From assembly GCA_030867875.1 (NCBI GenBank), contig JAOWCC010000064.1:33626802-33690801 (forward strand): a stretch of 64,000 nt of DNA, in the 5' to 3' direction. Positions 24,301 through 35,341 of this stretch are shown here, piece after piece. Both the position numbers and the translations under genes were made by a program. The first letter of the stretch is position 1. Each line of letters opens with the position of its first letter. This stretch comes from Actinernus sp. WN-2022. Its lineage: Eukaryota > Cnidaria > Anthozoa > Actiniaria > Actinernidae. Under the pieces are notes generated by a model. It was not told where the DNA came from, did not search any database, and was given only the letters and a program-made list of their open reading frames with translations.

Positions 24301-27300
24301 AACGCAAAAAGTTGCCAAAAAGTTGCCGAGCACAATCTGTAGAAGCCTACTCGCGGGTCGACCATTTTGATTTACTGTATTAAATTATGTAAACAAAGTA
24401 ACCTGGCGAGTGTTACGTGACCAGCACAGTGCGATCTGATTGGTGGTGAACTTGACCTTTAACGCATGCGCAGAAATTTTGCGACACCCAAAAAAAAAAA
24501 AAAAAAAAACGACTTGCATTTTAAGACTCGGTGCTGCCACAGGCAGCCCGAGTAATTAGGTCTTTGACTCCTTTCCGTATGTTAGGCCACAGGCAGCCCA
24601 AGCTCAAAGTTTGAATTTATTTGACAGTTGAACTACGAAGGTTCAAACATCCAGAATATCTGGTATTTTATTGCACTAAATGGCAAATGAATAACACAAT
24701 AAACTTGCTTTGATGAAGATTAAGTTGTTGTGTCTTGAATTTAGGGGTTTGGGGGCCGATTTAACGAGTTTCTAGGAAACATGGATTCACTCTACATTAA
24801 GTTAGGAAAGGCAGGCAAGCGGACGCGATGGCGTGTTCACATACCTGTCATCTCCAGGCAAAAATGACCCTTAAATCCACTCAATCGACGTGATATCACC
24901 GCCGCACCAATTGGATGGGAAAGCTCCAAAACGAGGCATCCTTTCGGTTGGACTTCCGGTGGCTCGTCAAAGTGTGGAGAGGTGTTTGGGACGGCGAAAT
25001 TCGAGGTGACAAAAATCATTTCTCGGTAGTCTTTGAATGTTTGGTCATGAAACTTGGAGGATACGCAGCAAGGAGATCTGTCTACGGGATCCAGAAGTAT
25101 CACGTCGATTGAGTGGATTTAAGGGTCATTTTTGCCGTGGAGATGACAGGTATGTGAACACGCCATCGCGTCCGCTTGCCTGCCTTTCCTATTAAACTTA
25201 ATGTAGAGTGAATCCATGTTTCCTAGAAACTCGTTAAATCGGCCCCCAAACCCCCAAATTCAAGACACAACAACTTAATCTTCATCAAAGCAAGTTTATT
25301 GTGTTATTCATTTGCCATTTAGTGCAATAAAATACCAGATATTCTGGATGTTTGAACCTTCGTAGTTCAACTGTCAAATAAATTCAAACTTTGAGCTTGG
25401 GCTGCCTGTGGTTAGGCTAGACGTTTTTGCGCGCGCTGATTGGAGAATTTCCAATATCGCGTGCATTTTTGATTTTAAAAATAAACTGTTGATGTCGTCT
25501 TTCGCATTGCGCATTCAAAATTCGTTGAAAACAACTACAAATTCATCATAACTTAACATTTGTGCTTTTACAATACTCTCCCGTCTAAACTGGGAAAAAT
25601 TAGAACAATGTACGGTTGGAATTCATTGGGATCACACTTCAACCGTTAACTGTTCTTCAGCGATGATGAATCCAAGATGGCGAATGCTTCCTCAAAATAT
25701 ACCCACATATTGGGCATATTTTTGGGTCACATGACCAGCCTGTATCAGGGGTTCTTTTGAGGCCATCTTGGATTAGGCGCGTAAACACCCCTGCGAACGC
25801 GGTACTAATCAAGTAAGCGCCTAGTAAGCAGTTGGCGGCGCGGTACTAATCTAGTAAGCGCGCGGGGTGTCACGGGAAGGACGGTTACTTTCCCCTCGCC
25901 CTTCCCCTGATCCTTTGCGCGACTTCCCGTCACACCCCACACGCTTGCTAGCTTAGTACCGCGCCGCCAATTAAAGTTTAGCAGCGACTGGTATGAGTCT
26001 GTGATGGTACACTTACCTTTTGATCCCTGACCGCTAACTGCAGATCTCTTGACACCGAGAGGATTACCGGCACTGCAGCTGAAGAAACCACCAAACGGCA
26101 CCGACTGAGAGAACCCAAGCTCGTAATCATCACTCACGCAAACTTGCATGGTGGCTCCAAACCGCAGAGGGTAGAACTTCAGTGGACAGCTGTGATCCTG
26201 AGTCACGGGGTTCTTTAATACTTTGCTGTAGAGTCCCCCAAAGAGATAACCTGTATTGGGGGAAACCTGTCCTTTAGCGACACACCAGTAGGTCGAGTAC
26301 GCTGCGTATCCACAGTTTGTATTGCAGCATTTAGCGAAAATCCAGCACCGGTGACAGTCATGATGACAGCTTTGAGGAGTACGACCTTTATGAACCAAAA
26401 CAGCCTCGTATCGAGCGCTGCACGAGTACCCGGCCGTGAGAGGGTTCTTTTGAAGCAGGGGCCCGCACGGATCACCCGATGGAGAGCCTTCGGATTGACA
26501 CGTTTGATAAACGCCCCCGAAAGTGTAGTTGTTCGTTGGACTCTCGCAAGATCCATCATCGAGGTTGGCTTGGAAGCTAAAGTTTGGAGAGTCCATTTTC
26601 GTGCATCCTTTAATGGTATTGTGTTTGTAGTACTGTTTTATGGCTTGTTCAACCACGTTGGCTAAGTCAAAGGTCAACTCCTCTGACATCTCAGGAAGGC
26701 TGCCGGGTGTTATAGCGAAATGTAATGGATCACCTGACCGATCAACTGCCACAAGCTCGTCTAGCAGTTTATCTTCCCATTGATTGATGGTGAAATTTAC
26801 TCTGAACGGTGGTCCGCCAAACGTAAACACGCTAGAATAAACAGTGTTCTTGGTGTATTGATCTAAAACTTGCTTGTCAGTCGTCTGGCTGTAGCTAAAT
26901 TTGGCTCCAAATGCTCCAAAAAAGGACGCACTCGCCGCTGCCGTGATCTTGCTTTTGTCTTCTTGAAAATCTGCAACGAATTTTTTTGTCAAATGATCCA
27001 CTTTAGCGAGAACCGCACCAGCGTTGACGCTTGTAATGTAATGCGTTCCGAAGTCGCGTATCAGTATTTGCGCGAGAAAGTTCGCGTACGCAGTGTTGTT
27101 ATGCTGTAGATGAGACGCGATTTCGAGTAGACGCGATTTGAACGCAGGCTGAAAAGCACTGTCGGGTTGGAGTTTCACCATGTACAGGACATGACGCATT
27201 TGGACTCGAGTGGTGACAGATTTGTCTTCCACTTGATGCTTCTTGACTGATTCGAACTCAGATGAAAACGAACCGCTTACGCTGACAAACCCAAAGCTTC

Positions 27301-27688
27301 CCGAAGCTTCAGCGTTTATAGATTTTGTGGTTGTCGAAGAGTAGTTATTCCAGTGATCATAGAGTTCAGCGAACGTTTCCACTTTGCTTTTCTTCACAGG
27401 ATAAAGGAATACATTATCAGGGATGAGATACTTGCCGTCATCCGAAGTTTTACACATGGAATAATTCATCACAGAAACTACACCCATATGTTGATTTCTT
27501 AGGTTATCCCAGCCTCCTCCTGGTAGAACTTCAAAGCGATAAACCCCTTTTGTGAGAGGACAGTTTCGTGGGTCGCCAAGTGGAAATTTTGAGAGTGAGG
27601 AATCATCATTTTGAGCGAATACAAGCCCGAAGCTAAATACTGTACAATACAGTCCACAAGCTAGGAAAAATCTTGCAACGAATTCCAT
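18369..27688 (-). CDS. MPEG1: MPEG1/perforin-2-like pore-forming protein, copy B (3 coding exons)
   Basis: Exons 27688-26017, 20042-19748 and 18684-18369 join in matching phase to 760 residues, with the same domain order as copy A: signal peptide, MACPF (DFGTHYITSVNAG), P2-type region, transmembrane helix and basic tail. I count 19 substitutions from copy A in the 557-residue first-exon part and 5 in exon 2. The cytoplasmic tail is 13 residues longer (ESRDLTEPLNSIS) and ends GYGAV where A has GYEAV. The transmembrane helix has Gly in place of the Glu of copy A. Intron 1 has grown to 6.0 kb through nested transposons. All borders remain GT-AG and no frame is broken, so both paralogues look expressible. 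Upstream, the TTCTTTTACAG of copy A reads TTCTTTTACGG here. Confidence 0.9.
19301..19610. repeat. G-homopolymer and degenerate GTCTGAGATGGGGTA repeats (copy B)
   Basis: Intron 2 counterpart of 4104-4415, with the same G-run preceded by CCCCC and the same diverged block order. Confidence 0.6.
20760..22395 (-). mobile_element. LINE fragment in MPEG1-like intron 1 (copy B)
   Basis: It contains the RT blocks seen in copy A ('LFADDCNLFL', 'ARVIPIYKKESPLGLSNYRP') and an additional C-terminal block absent from A (about 20940-21120: 'TTPSGRTNYGKFNLRFFG'). Frames are broken by stops. Its 5' part is cut by the hairpin-ended element that begins at 22396. Confidence 0.75.
22396..24555. mobile_element. 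Hairpin-ended element HE-3 (CAAGAG...CCCGAGTAA)
   Basis: The left end CAAGAGCCCATCTGGGCTTT forms a small hairpin and is followed by ACTCGGGCC. The right end GACTCGGTGCTGCCACAGGC plus AGCCCGAGTAA forms a larger hairpin. ACTCGGGC near the left end is complementary to GCCCGAGT at the right end. Copy A has the empty site 'GATACAATTAGGTC' at about 6886-6899, so the insertion lies between TACAA and TTAGG with no clear target duplication. It carries an internal hAT-like MITE and an A-run (24491-24509) before the right end. No long ORF. Helitron/Helentron-like elements are one possible class, but the canonical CTRR end is not present. Confidence 0.7.
23792..24349. mobile_element. hAT-like MITE inside HE-3
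   Basis: TAGGCTTCTACAGATTGTGC at 23792 recurs inverted at the right end (24330-24349), and the 8-bp direct repeat CTCGCGGG flanks both sides (23784-23791, 24350-24357). An 8-bp duplication with TAGG-type ends fits the hAT superfamily. The interior has repeated AAAGTTGCTC motifs and no coding capacity. Confidence 0.85.
24589..25410. mobile_element. Foldback element FB-1 (CACAGGCAGCCCAAG ends)
   Basis: Arms of about 310 bp (24589-24897 and 25100-25410) are near-perfect inverted repeats around a loop of about 200 bp. GTTAGGC flanks both ends (24582-24588 and 25411-25417) and occurs once at the empty site in copy A (6916-6922). Two overlapping loop ORFs of 65-88 codons have no recognised product. 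Ends CACAGGC...GCCTGTG match FB-2 at 38520-39421. Confidence 0.85.
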
Positions 27689-28026
27689 TGCTGACTAGGT
27701 CAGTCTCCCGTAAAAGAATAAGAACATTTCATATACATATCATATACATATCATATACATATCATGATCATGTGATTTTCACGAAATAAAGGGGGGTTGA
27801 CCTTCTATACTTTCGTTTTCGAAGAAAGTGATTGATGATACATGCAGCGGCGTGTTACAAGCTCGTTGCAAGTTCGTTACAGGCTATTGTATACACGGGT
27901 GTATACACAAGGGAAATCAACTGGAACGTTCACTTTTGAATGCAAATAATGTACCAACAATCACCGTATCTGAAGCTTGTATACATGTAACAACATTTAT
28001 GCAGTTAAGTGTATATATGCTATGAT

Positions 28027-28412
28027 GGAAAGTATCTTAGCTCAGTGGCTTATTTTGAAAGCCAAAGTCAATCCAGCAGTTCCAGCTGTTCATTCATTTT
28101 GCAACAGAAGTTAATTGACCATTTTAAAGTTTAGCTTTTTGTAATTCACTTATCTTAATCTCTGTCTCTAGTCAATATATATGTACTCGTTCAATTTCTA
28201 GATTATATTAGATCGATTTAGCTATATGTTACTAGTTAGTAATTGTGGTTCTGATTTCAATTGTATATAAAATAGTTTTTATCATATTTGCTACCTATAT
28301 GTAAAGTTATATTTTATACTTAAATTAGTAGTTGAGGGCCACAAGTTTGTAAGCTTTGCTTTTGGGTGTTACCCTCTTTAAATAAAGAATATTATTATTA
28401 TTATTATTATTT
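28027..28412 (+). repeat. Probable LINE 3' end with (ATT)n tail
   Basis: Non-coding AT-rich sequence ends in TTGTAAGCTTTGCTTTTGGG, GTGTTACCCTC, TTTAAATAAAGAAT and (ATT)n at 28391-28410, the usual look of a LINE 3' UTR and tail. No ORF remains. Confidence 0.45.
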
Positions 28413-29333
28413 CGAATCTGCACAAACGCAACACGTTGCTATTTTTAACTGCACCAATGTCAGAACCACTTGACATGATGGCGACCCCGGCCAAGTATAA
28501 AATAAATAGACAAATTATCAAAAACATTGGGTTGAAATTACAACAAAAATATGTGTAAAAAACTTTGAATTTTAACGGACCTGGAACAATTGAGGCTGAT
28601 TGTCAGAACCAAGGCTCGGTTTCCAGCCGTGGGGGTTTCGGTGAGCCCGCGATCCTCTCCCCACTCACGGCTAGCTGGGTGCGCGAGCTGAGACATTGTT
28701 GGTTTTAGCCAATCACAAACTTGCCAGTAAATCCCTGTCGCTGAATGTATTTGCATAATTTACATTTTAAACTTTTGAAAGCCGGATGCGTTTAAATTCG
28801 CTCTGGAAAAGTTTGGACAAAGAAGCAGTAAGAGAGTTAGATTTCGGGTGAAGACACTTTGTCAGTAAACGCACCAGCTCTAGAACGTCACTTGGGAAAC
28901 CGTCAGCTCAAATTAAAGGTCGCGAAGCTCGTACATGTATAAATGTTCAGTCATTTCTCATTTAACTTTACCTATGCAAGACCAGGTAGCCCTGTTATTC
29001 TTACAATTATGGGATGTTGTTGAGAATATAGTTTTAGATTGGCTGACCCCCAAGAGATCTGTAAAACATATTTTAGTCGCAATAGCTAGTATATTAGCAA
29101 ATATATTTTAAATATCTATTTGTTCATTACAGCCGTAAAATAGACAATAAGATGCATTTCTTATTATGTTGTTGCGGCACAGGAAACCCAAGCTCTGTTT
29201 GTGTTTTAAATTATAAGAGTTTGTATGATATTTTTAACGAGTATTTGGTTATATCCGTTAGACCCGAAATATTGAAATGAATCAATGAGAATTTACCTGA
29301 AGTCTTTATCTGTTCTTCATTGGGCTGTGTGCA
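28413..29333. other. Intergenic, nothing recognised
   Basis: No ORF above 72 codons, no clear inverted or tandem repeat. Confidence 0.3.
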
Positions 29334-29422
29334 ATTTCAGCGAATTCTGTTGCTTTCCCCCTCGACCTCTCTACCTAAAAGAGAAGGTAGAGAGGTGAAA
29401 CTTCAACAGAATTCGTTGAAAA
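29334..29422. repeat. Imperfect hairpin
   Basis: TTTCAGCGAATTCTGTTG pairs with CAACAGAATTCGTTGAAA and ACCTCTCTACCT pairs with AGGTAGAGAGGT around an AAAAGAGA-type loop. It is free-standing in non-coding sequence; a tiny MITE or chance foldback. Confidence 0.5.
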
Positions 29423-30039
29423 TGGTTTGTTTTAAGGTATACCTAAGTATTTAATATTCCTACATTGTTTGATCATTTTCGTAACTGCTTATACATTTTT
29501 TCACTTTATTTCTTGTATCCGATATACTTGGTTTAATTTTCTTATCAGTTTACTCTTACATTTATATGTATCTGTTTATGTTTAGCTCTAGACAATTTTT
29601 CGGATTTTTTTTCTAGAATAAGGAATAGTTTGTCCTTACATCAGGAAGTCCAGCTCGTATGCCGGCTTCAGGGTGAAATTCCTAGCAAGACTTAAGTTTT
29701 AATTTTCGTATATTATAATATTAGACATTTTTGCGACTGCTTATCTTTTTAGGACACTTGGTTTAACTTTCCTATATGTTTATTCATATTTATATATATA
29801 TACAATGTTTTCTTTTCTTCTTTACTTACATAGTTATACTGACTAACTTTTTTGTCATGATGTTCTTGTATAAAGCTTTACAGTAAAGTAAAGTAAAACT
29901 CCTGTCACTGCGCATGTCCGTGACGTAACTACTATAGCGCCGAACTATAATTGAAACGCTTTCCACTTAAATTTCAGAAAAGTGTTAATTTTAGATAGTT
30001 TAAGGTGCCGGTAAGGGTCTAGAAGTAATTTAGCAGCAT
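29423..30039. other. Non-coding, AT-rich, possible LINE tail
   Basis: AT-rich sequence with an (AGTAA)n-like stretch at 29880-29897 (TTTACAGTAAAGTAAAGTAA), which resembles a LINE 3' tail. No coding support. Confidence 0.3.
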
Positions 30040-32260
30040 CGGCTGCGGGACATAGACTTGGATGTTTTTAGATCAGACATCTTAAATTCTCCTCTGTCAC
30101 GTGATCCAGACCTGACGGACACTAGCCGGATTGTGGACCTCTACAATAATGTCTTGTCTGAAGATTTGGATAGATACGCGCCTATGGTGTCACGTTCAAT
30201 CACTCTACGCACCCTGGTACACCGAAGAACTTCGCGTAGCCAAGTGAGAGAAACGCCGCTGCGAAAGGGCTTATCGGGCTTCAGGTCTTGTTGTGCATAA
30301 AGAAATCTACCGCGATCAATGTCACAGATATACTTCTCTTCTGGAACAAATTAAAACTCAGTACTACAAGTGTAAGATCGAAAGCACTGACCAGAAGGAT
30401 CTTTTTCGTCTTATCGATGGAATGTTTCACGTTAAACCAGTACCTCCTTTTCCTACCCACGACTCGGTTGAGGAACTTGTTGAAAAGTTTAGCTCCTTTT
30501 TTTGTCGATAAAATATCAAAACTGCGACGAAACCTGGCCTCAACCAACACATCTGAGAAGCCTGTTATGGTTGGCCCTCCTTGTGGTACTTCATGGGGTG
30601 AATTTAGCGTCGTATCTATGAACACTATACGGAAAATTATTAATGACTCGCCTTCAAAGTCGTGTCCATCCGATCCTATTCCTACACGGACATTGAAGGC
30701 CTGCCTCGATGAACTATTACCCATAATTACGGGCATCTTCAACTCATCACTACAGAGTGGCGTCTTTCCTGCGGCCTTTAAGGAGGGCCGGTTACATCCT
30801 GCTATTAAGAAGATGTCGCTGAATCCCGAAGAATTTCCGAACTTTCGACCAATAACAAATCTGTCATTCGTGTCGAAAGTAGTGGACCGCATTGCCGCGA
30901 GGCAATCACGTGATTATCTGATGACAAATGAACTGTACCCGTCGCCAGTCTGCCTACAATTTCACAGTACTGAAACTACGCTCCTCCGGGTTCACAATGA
31001 TGTCATGCGTCCTGTTGGTGGAAAGAATGAAGTAGTGCTGGTTCTGTTAGATCTCTCCGCTGCTTTTGACACAATAGATCATGACATTCTCTTGGAAAGA
31101 CTCTGTGCGGTATGGTTTTACAGGAACGGTCTTTCGCTGGTTTAAGTCTTACCTCAATGAACGAATGCAGGTGGTGGTGATTGGCGATACACAGTCTAAG
31201 CCCCGACATGTCACGTCTGGGGTTCCTGAAGGATCGGTCTTAGGCCCCTCCTTTTAATCCTGTACTTTGGCCCGTTGCAAGATATCATTAAGTCACACGG
31301 CTTGGATTGTATAATGTATAATTGTATAACGATGAACCCCATGTCAAGGAAGACTGCCCTCACAAACTTGAACCACTGCGTTAATGGTATTCAGTCATTC
31401 TTTCTAGTAAATAAGCTGACCTGTAATCCTACTAAGACTGAGGTTTTACATTTTACATCTAAATTTTCTCGTTTAGTACCAATGCCTAGTATCCCTTTTG
31501 GTCAGCATACCGTGTCAATATCATCTGAGGCACGAAATCTAGGTGTCATTTTTGACAATCACCTTACTATGTCTAACCAGGTTAATAGTATCCGTCGTTC
31601 GGCTTCACTAGCGCTTCGTAATATTGGTAGAGTAAGGAAGTATCTCGACCAGCCTAGTGCTGAGCGCCTAGTTCATGCTTTTATAACTTCAAAACTCGAC
31701 TACTGCAATAGCTTGTTATACGGGCTACCTACTACTGATATCTATAAGTTACAGCGCATTCAAAATTCTGCTGCTAGGCTAGTCACTAGAGTCAAGCGCA
31801 CGGATCATGTTTCCCCTGTTTTGCGTGCTCTGCATTGGTTACCAATTACTAAGCGCATTTTGTTTAAAGTTTTACTTAAGGCTATACACGGATGCGTACC
31901 AAATTATTTAAGTGAACTTCTTATTCCATATGCCCCACGACGTAACGTGCGCACATCTACAAAGGGCTTACTTGTTGTTCCTCGGTCTCTGTCTTGCACA
32001 TATGACGATCGCGCATTTTCAATCTCGGCGCCTAAGCTCTGGAACGCGCTGCCTTCCAGCATCAGAAATGCCGACTCCGTCACGCAATTTAAGTCTCTTC
32101 TTAAGACATATTTATTTAATCTATAGTTTTTTATTCACGTATACATGGTTTACAGTTCGATTAAATTAGATTGTTATTGTATTTTCTCATAAAGTGTAAG
32201 CGCATTGAGGCTATTCGAAATGCGCGGAAAAGAACTGTAATTTTTATTATCATTTATCGC
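30040..32260 (+). mobile_element. Dead CR1/L2-type LINE, RT to C-terminus
   Basis: Plus-strand frames give successive RT blocks: 'CPSDPIPTRTLKACLDELL', 'IKKMSLNPEEFPNFRPITN', 'VVLVLLDLSAAFDTIDHDIL', 'VTSGVPEGSVLGP', 'NPTKTEVLHF', 'ALHWLPITKRILFKVLLKAI' and 'FSISAPKLWNALPSSIRN'. Frameshifts occur near 30250, 30500 and 31110, and the YADD catalytic box is destroyed near 31300-31330. The 5' endonuclease part is missing. A 3' UTR with TGTAAGCGCATTGAGGCTAT and ATTATC tail follows the stop at 32126. Confidence 0.9.
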
Positions 32261-32799
32261 ATTCGCGTCTGTGTTGTATGGTATCAACAGATCCGAGGCG
32301 TATATCTACCGGTACAACACTGCCGCTCGCTCTGTAAATAGTAGACAACAAGAAATACTTTAATAAATATTCACATACAATGTAGTTGAAATACCTTTTA
32401 TTTTAAATCTGACATGACATTACTGATGGTGTGATGTGGCGAATAGACCTACTCACTTAAAGGAGCCCAAATGATAAACTCTCTCAAGACGAAAGACAAA
32501 AATAACTACTCAGATTAGCAGAGTATGCTTTCCAGGTACAAATAAAATTTGAGACAATGTTCGAGTGGTTGAAAAATACTGTTTTTAAGAGAAATTTAGA
32601 GCAACTTGAAATCAGTCCACTGTAACCGAAGTCGAGTTTCTAGAATAAGCTTTTGTAACCACTTTAATCTTTTATATCCTCTATCGATAAAGTTTGAATT
32701 TCTTTTCTATCTTAGGGTTTAATTTTGTAGTTTTGTAGTTTTGTTCTAAAGAAACAGATTCAATTCGATTGACATAGCTGCCCCTTTAAATCAAATTTC
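32261..32799. other. Intergenic, nothing recognised
   Basis: AT-rich, no ORF or repeat that I can support. Confidence 0.3.
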
Positions 32800-33492
32800 T
32801 AAGGGAGTGTTCATTATTTATGGCTTTGGGGAGGGGGGAGGGGGGGAGGGGGCATTTCATCTGCTTCTCTCGACTTTTTTGGCCCCGCCTATGAATGAAT
32901 TAAAACTTAGATGACCCCCCTATAAAATTGCTCAAACCTTTATTGGAACCCCCCCCCCCCCCCCCCCAACAACAAAGATGATTACCTTTGTTTAGTATAT
33001 AAAACACATATATTCTTCTGAAAATCTCTACATCACCATCCTTCCCGGATGGGTACTTGTACCATTAATTTGTGCATAATATTGCATTCTAGTGCATCAT
33101 ATTGCATTGTTCCGTAGTCACAAATAAATAAATGAAAAAGAGCTCAGCATTGGCATTAAACTAATCTCCTGAACACCAATGCATTCTCTCTCCTATGGGG
33201 ATGTGCCTTTCATCATGAGCTTAGAGAATACGATCCTGCATATAAAGTAAACAAAGCAGAATACAGTTTATAATTATGGCGAGGGCCGAAGACCCTAGCC
33301 AAAATTTTTGAGATTTTACTGTTCTCTAAAACACTGGTTTCCTGTGCTCTGGAGACTAAACACTGGCTTTGCATTACAACAGCAATTTCATTTTACATGA
33401 CAGGTATGTCACAACTTTGATGACCCCCCTAAAAAAGCACTTAAAACTTATGTTGCCCCCCCCCCCAATCCATAAATAATGAACACTCCTTA
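32800..33492. repeat. MITE-like element (TAAGGGAGTGTTCATTATTTATGG ends) with G/C runs
   Basis: The left end TAAGGGAGTGTTCATTATTT ATGG is inverted at 33465-33492. Runs of G (32829-32851) and several runs of C (32950-32968, 33459-33470) lie just inside, with 'GATGACCCCCCTA' twice. No ORF. Confidence 0.7.
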
Positions 33493-34846
33493 ACGATAAA
33501 TAAAACCTCTAAAAACTCTGTAAAAATCCCACTTGAATAAAAACATTTGATGTTTTACTAAAAATATCCTATATTTTCCCACTTAGCGCCCCTTCGTATA
33601 GACTCTCCCTATTTATTCGTAGTAACACGTGCACTACGATGTGTTCAGTGTTATGGTTTGACGACGCCGCCCGTGTGTCGAACCTGGGCCACAGAGGTGA
33701 GGTGGCCTAGAATTCAAACATCAGTTAGGCCAATTTTGGCGACTCTTGATTATAGTTTTTGATTATTTTTGCGCTCACTATCCCACATGGTGTCTAATAA
33801 AGTGATGGCGTCGAACCACAATACTCTACACTTGATTGTCACTATGTGATTGTCACTTGTTTGTCACTATGTTCGTAAGATTACATTCCATTTGACACAA
33901 ATTGAGCCCCTGTGGTCAGTAATACAGTACTATTGTTTTGTACGTCTCGTTCTTGGGTTAGGGTGTTTTGTATAGTTAGGTAAGCCAGTACTGTTCGTTT
34001 CGAGCGGTACTGTCTGGCTCCCACGGGTAGCTCGAGAATCGATTTTCAATTTTTTCTCATGTTGCTTTTCGTATGAGGACTTCGAGATTTCATGTTTCCC
34101 TTCCCTGGCTTTCGTTTTAAAGATATGGGTATGAAACTTGCACCAGTTACTATTTTTGGCTTTCTCTTCCCAATTTTGGCATTCACTTTGAGCTAGCACC
34201 ATAACCTGATTGACAATAAACAATGTTGTCTCTAAATCTTTGACTTGTGTCGAGTTCTTTCTACGTCAAATTCCAAAAATATCCGATGACCTCCCAATTC
34301 TGCGCCGCGGTCCTGGAGCCCAAATTTCCTAAAAAAACTAACTAAGAAAATCAATTATCCATACCTTTAAGAATTGCTTACTGTTTTTGTAAAAATAGGT
34401 CAATTTTAGAGTATAGTCCTTCTTAAAGAGAGATGGCACTTACGAGAGGTTTCAAATGAACTAATTTGACTGAGGAACAAGCTTAACGGGTATTTAGAAA
34501 CAAGTTCGCTCACTTTCATTGGTGGATTGAAGTGCGAGCCCGTGTTTAAAGGAGCTATGTCATAGTGTTGCGCATGCGTGGAATCAATGTTCGATTTGTG
34601 GCTGTTGATTGGATATAAACAGTTAAAGTTCCCTCCCTCAATGCTTAATTGACACGATACACAATATTTTCCTTACTTTTCCTTCCTATTTTTCTATAGA
34701 CAGTTTGTTGGCCATTTATACGTATTCGCTTTGATTTTCACCATCTCACATGTGCGCGAAGTTCGTCAGTTCATATGAAAATCGCTCCAAATAACTATGG
34801 GGACATTGAATATGAAGCTCTCTCACCGTGACACAGCCCCTTTAAA
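33493..34846. other. Intergenic with one unrecognised minus-strand ORF
   Basis: A 97-codon minus-strand ORF (33930-34223, with 'SECQNWEEKAKNSNWCKFHT') extends upstream in frame to about 34270 before a stop. It is lysine-rich and shows no family motif. GACGACGCC and GGCGTCGAACCACAATAC near 33660 and 33810 are partly inverted. I cannot say whether this is an exon, an old element or chance. Confidence 0.25.
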
Positions 34847-35167
34847 CCCTGGTTCACACAGCGACATAAGCACAAGCAACATATACAGACGCAGTAATGA
34901 ATTGATCATTAGCGGCGCTTGTTCTTATCTCACAACTGTGAGTAGAACAAGTACTGCTACTGGTAAATACGGCACTGCGTCTGCGTAAAGCAGATTTCGT
35001 ATGAGTGTGACAAACTATGGCAACGGCTACAGCACGGCTACAGCACGGCTACAGCACGGCTACAGCACGGCTACAGCACGGCTACAGCACGGCTACGGAA
35101 ATGCCGTAGTTTGTCATACTCATACGAAATCTGCTCTATGTTGCTTATGCCGCTTGTGTGAACCGTG
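34847..35167. repeat. MITE with two nested inverted repeats and an 11-bp tandem core
   Basis: Outer ends GGTTCACACAGCGACATAAG and the inverse near 35164 enclose an inner inverted pair (AGCAGATTTCGTATGAGTGT and its complement, 34990-35024 and 35101-35134). The centre is about seven units of CGGCTACAGCA (35024-35095). TTTAAA occurs at both flanks (34841, 35168) and may be a target duplication. Confidence 0.7.
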
Positions 35168-35341
35168 TTTAAAAACCCTACGCGTAAATCACCGACTCTT
35201 GTTCATTAAAAAGTAGCAAACGCTAACAGCTTTTGTTGATATTCTTTTAATTTACATATAAGTCTTTCACCGATTGCTATACAGTTCTCTTTCTACGAAG
35301 CAATCAAAACTAACGTATTTTTGAGGAAAATTGTCAATATT

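Larger units (their letters stand above)
15925..28026. repeat. Segmental duplication, copy B
   Basis: This is the second copy of the segment at 433-9362. The extra 3.2 kb is mostly explained by three later insertions that copy A lacks: a LINE fragment (16435-17003), a hairpin-ended element (22396-24555) and a foldback element (24589-25410). Copy B also retains more of a LINE 3' end in intron 1 and has a small CATATACATAT repeat upstream of the gene at about 27727-27763. Confidence 0.9.
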
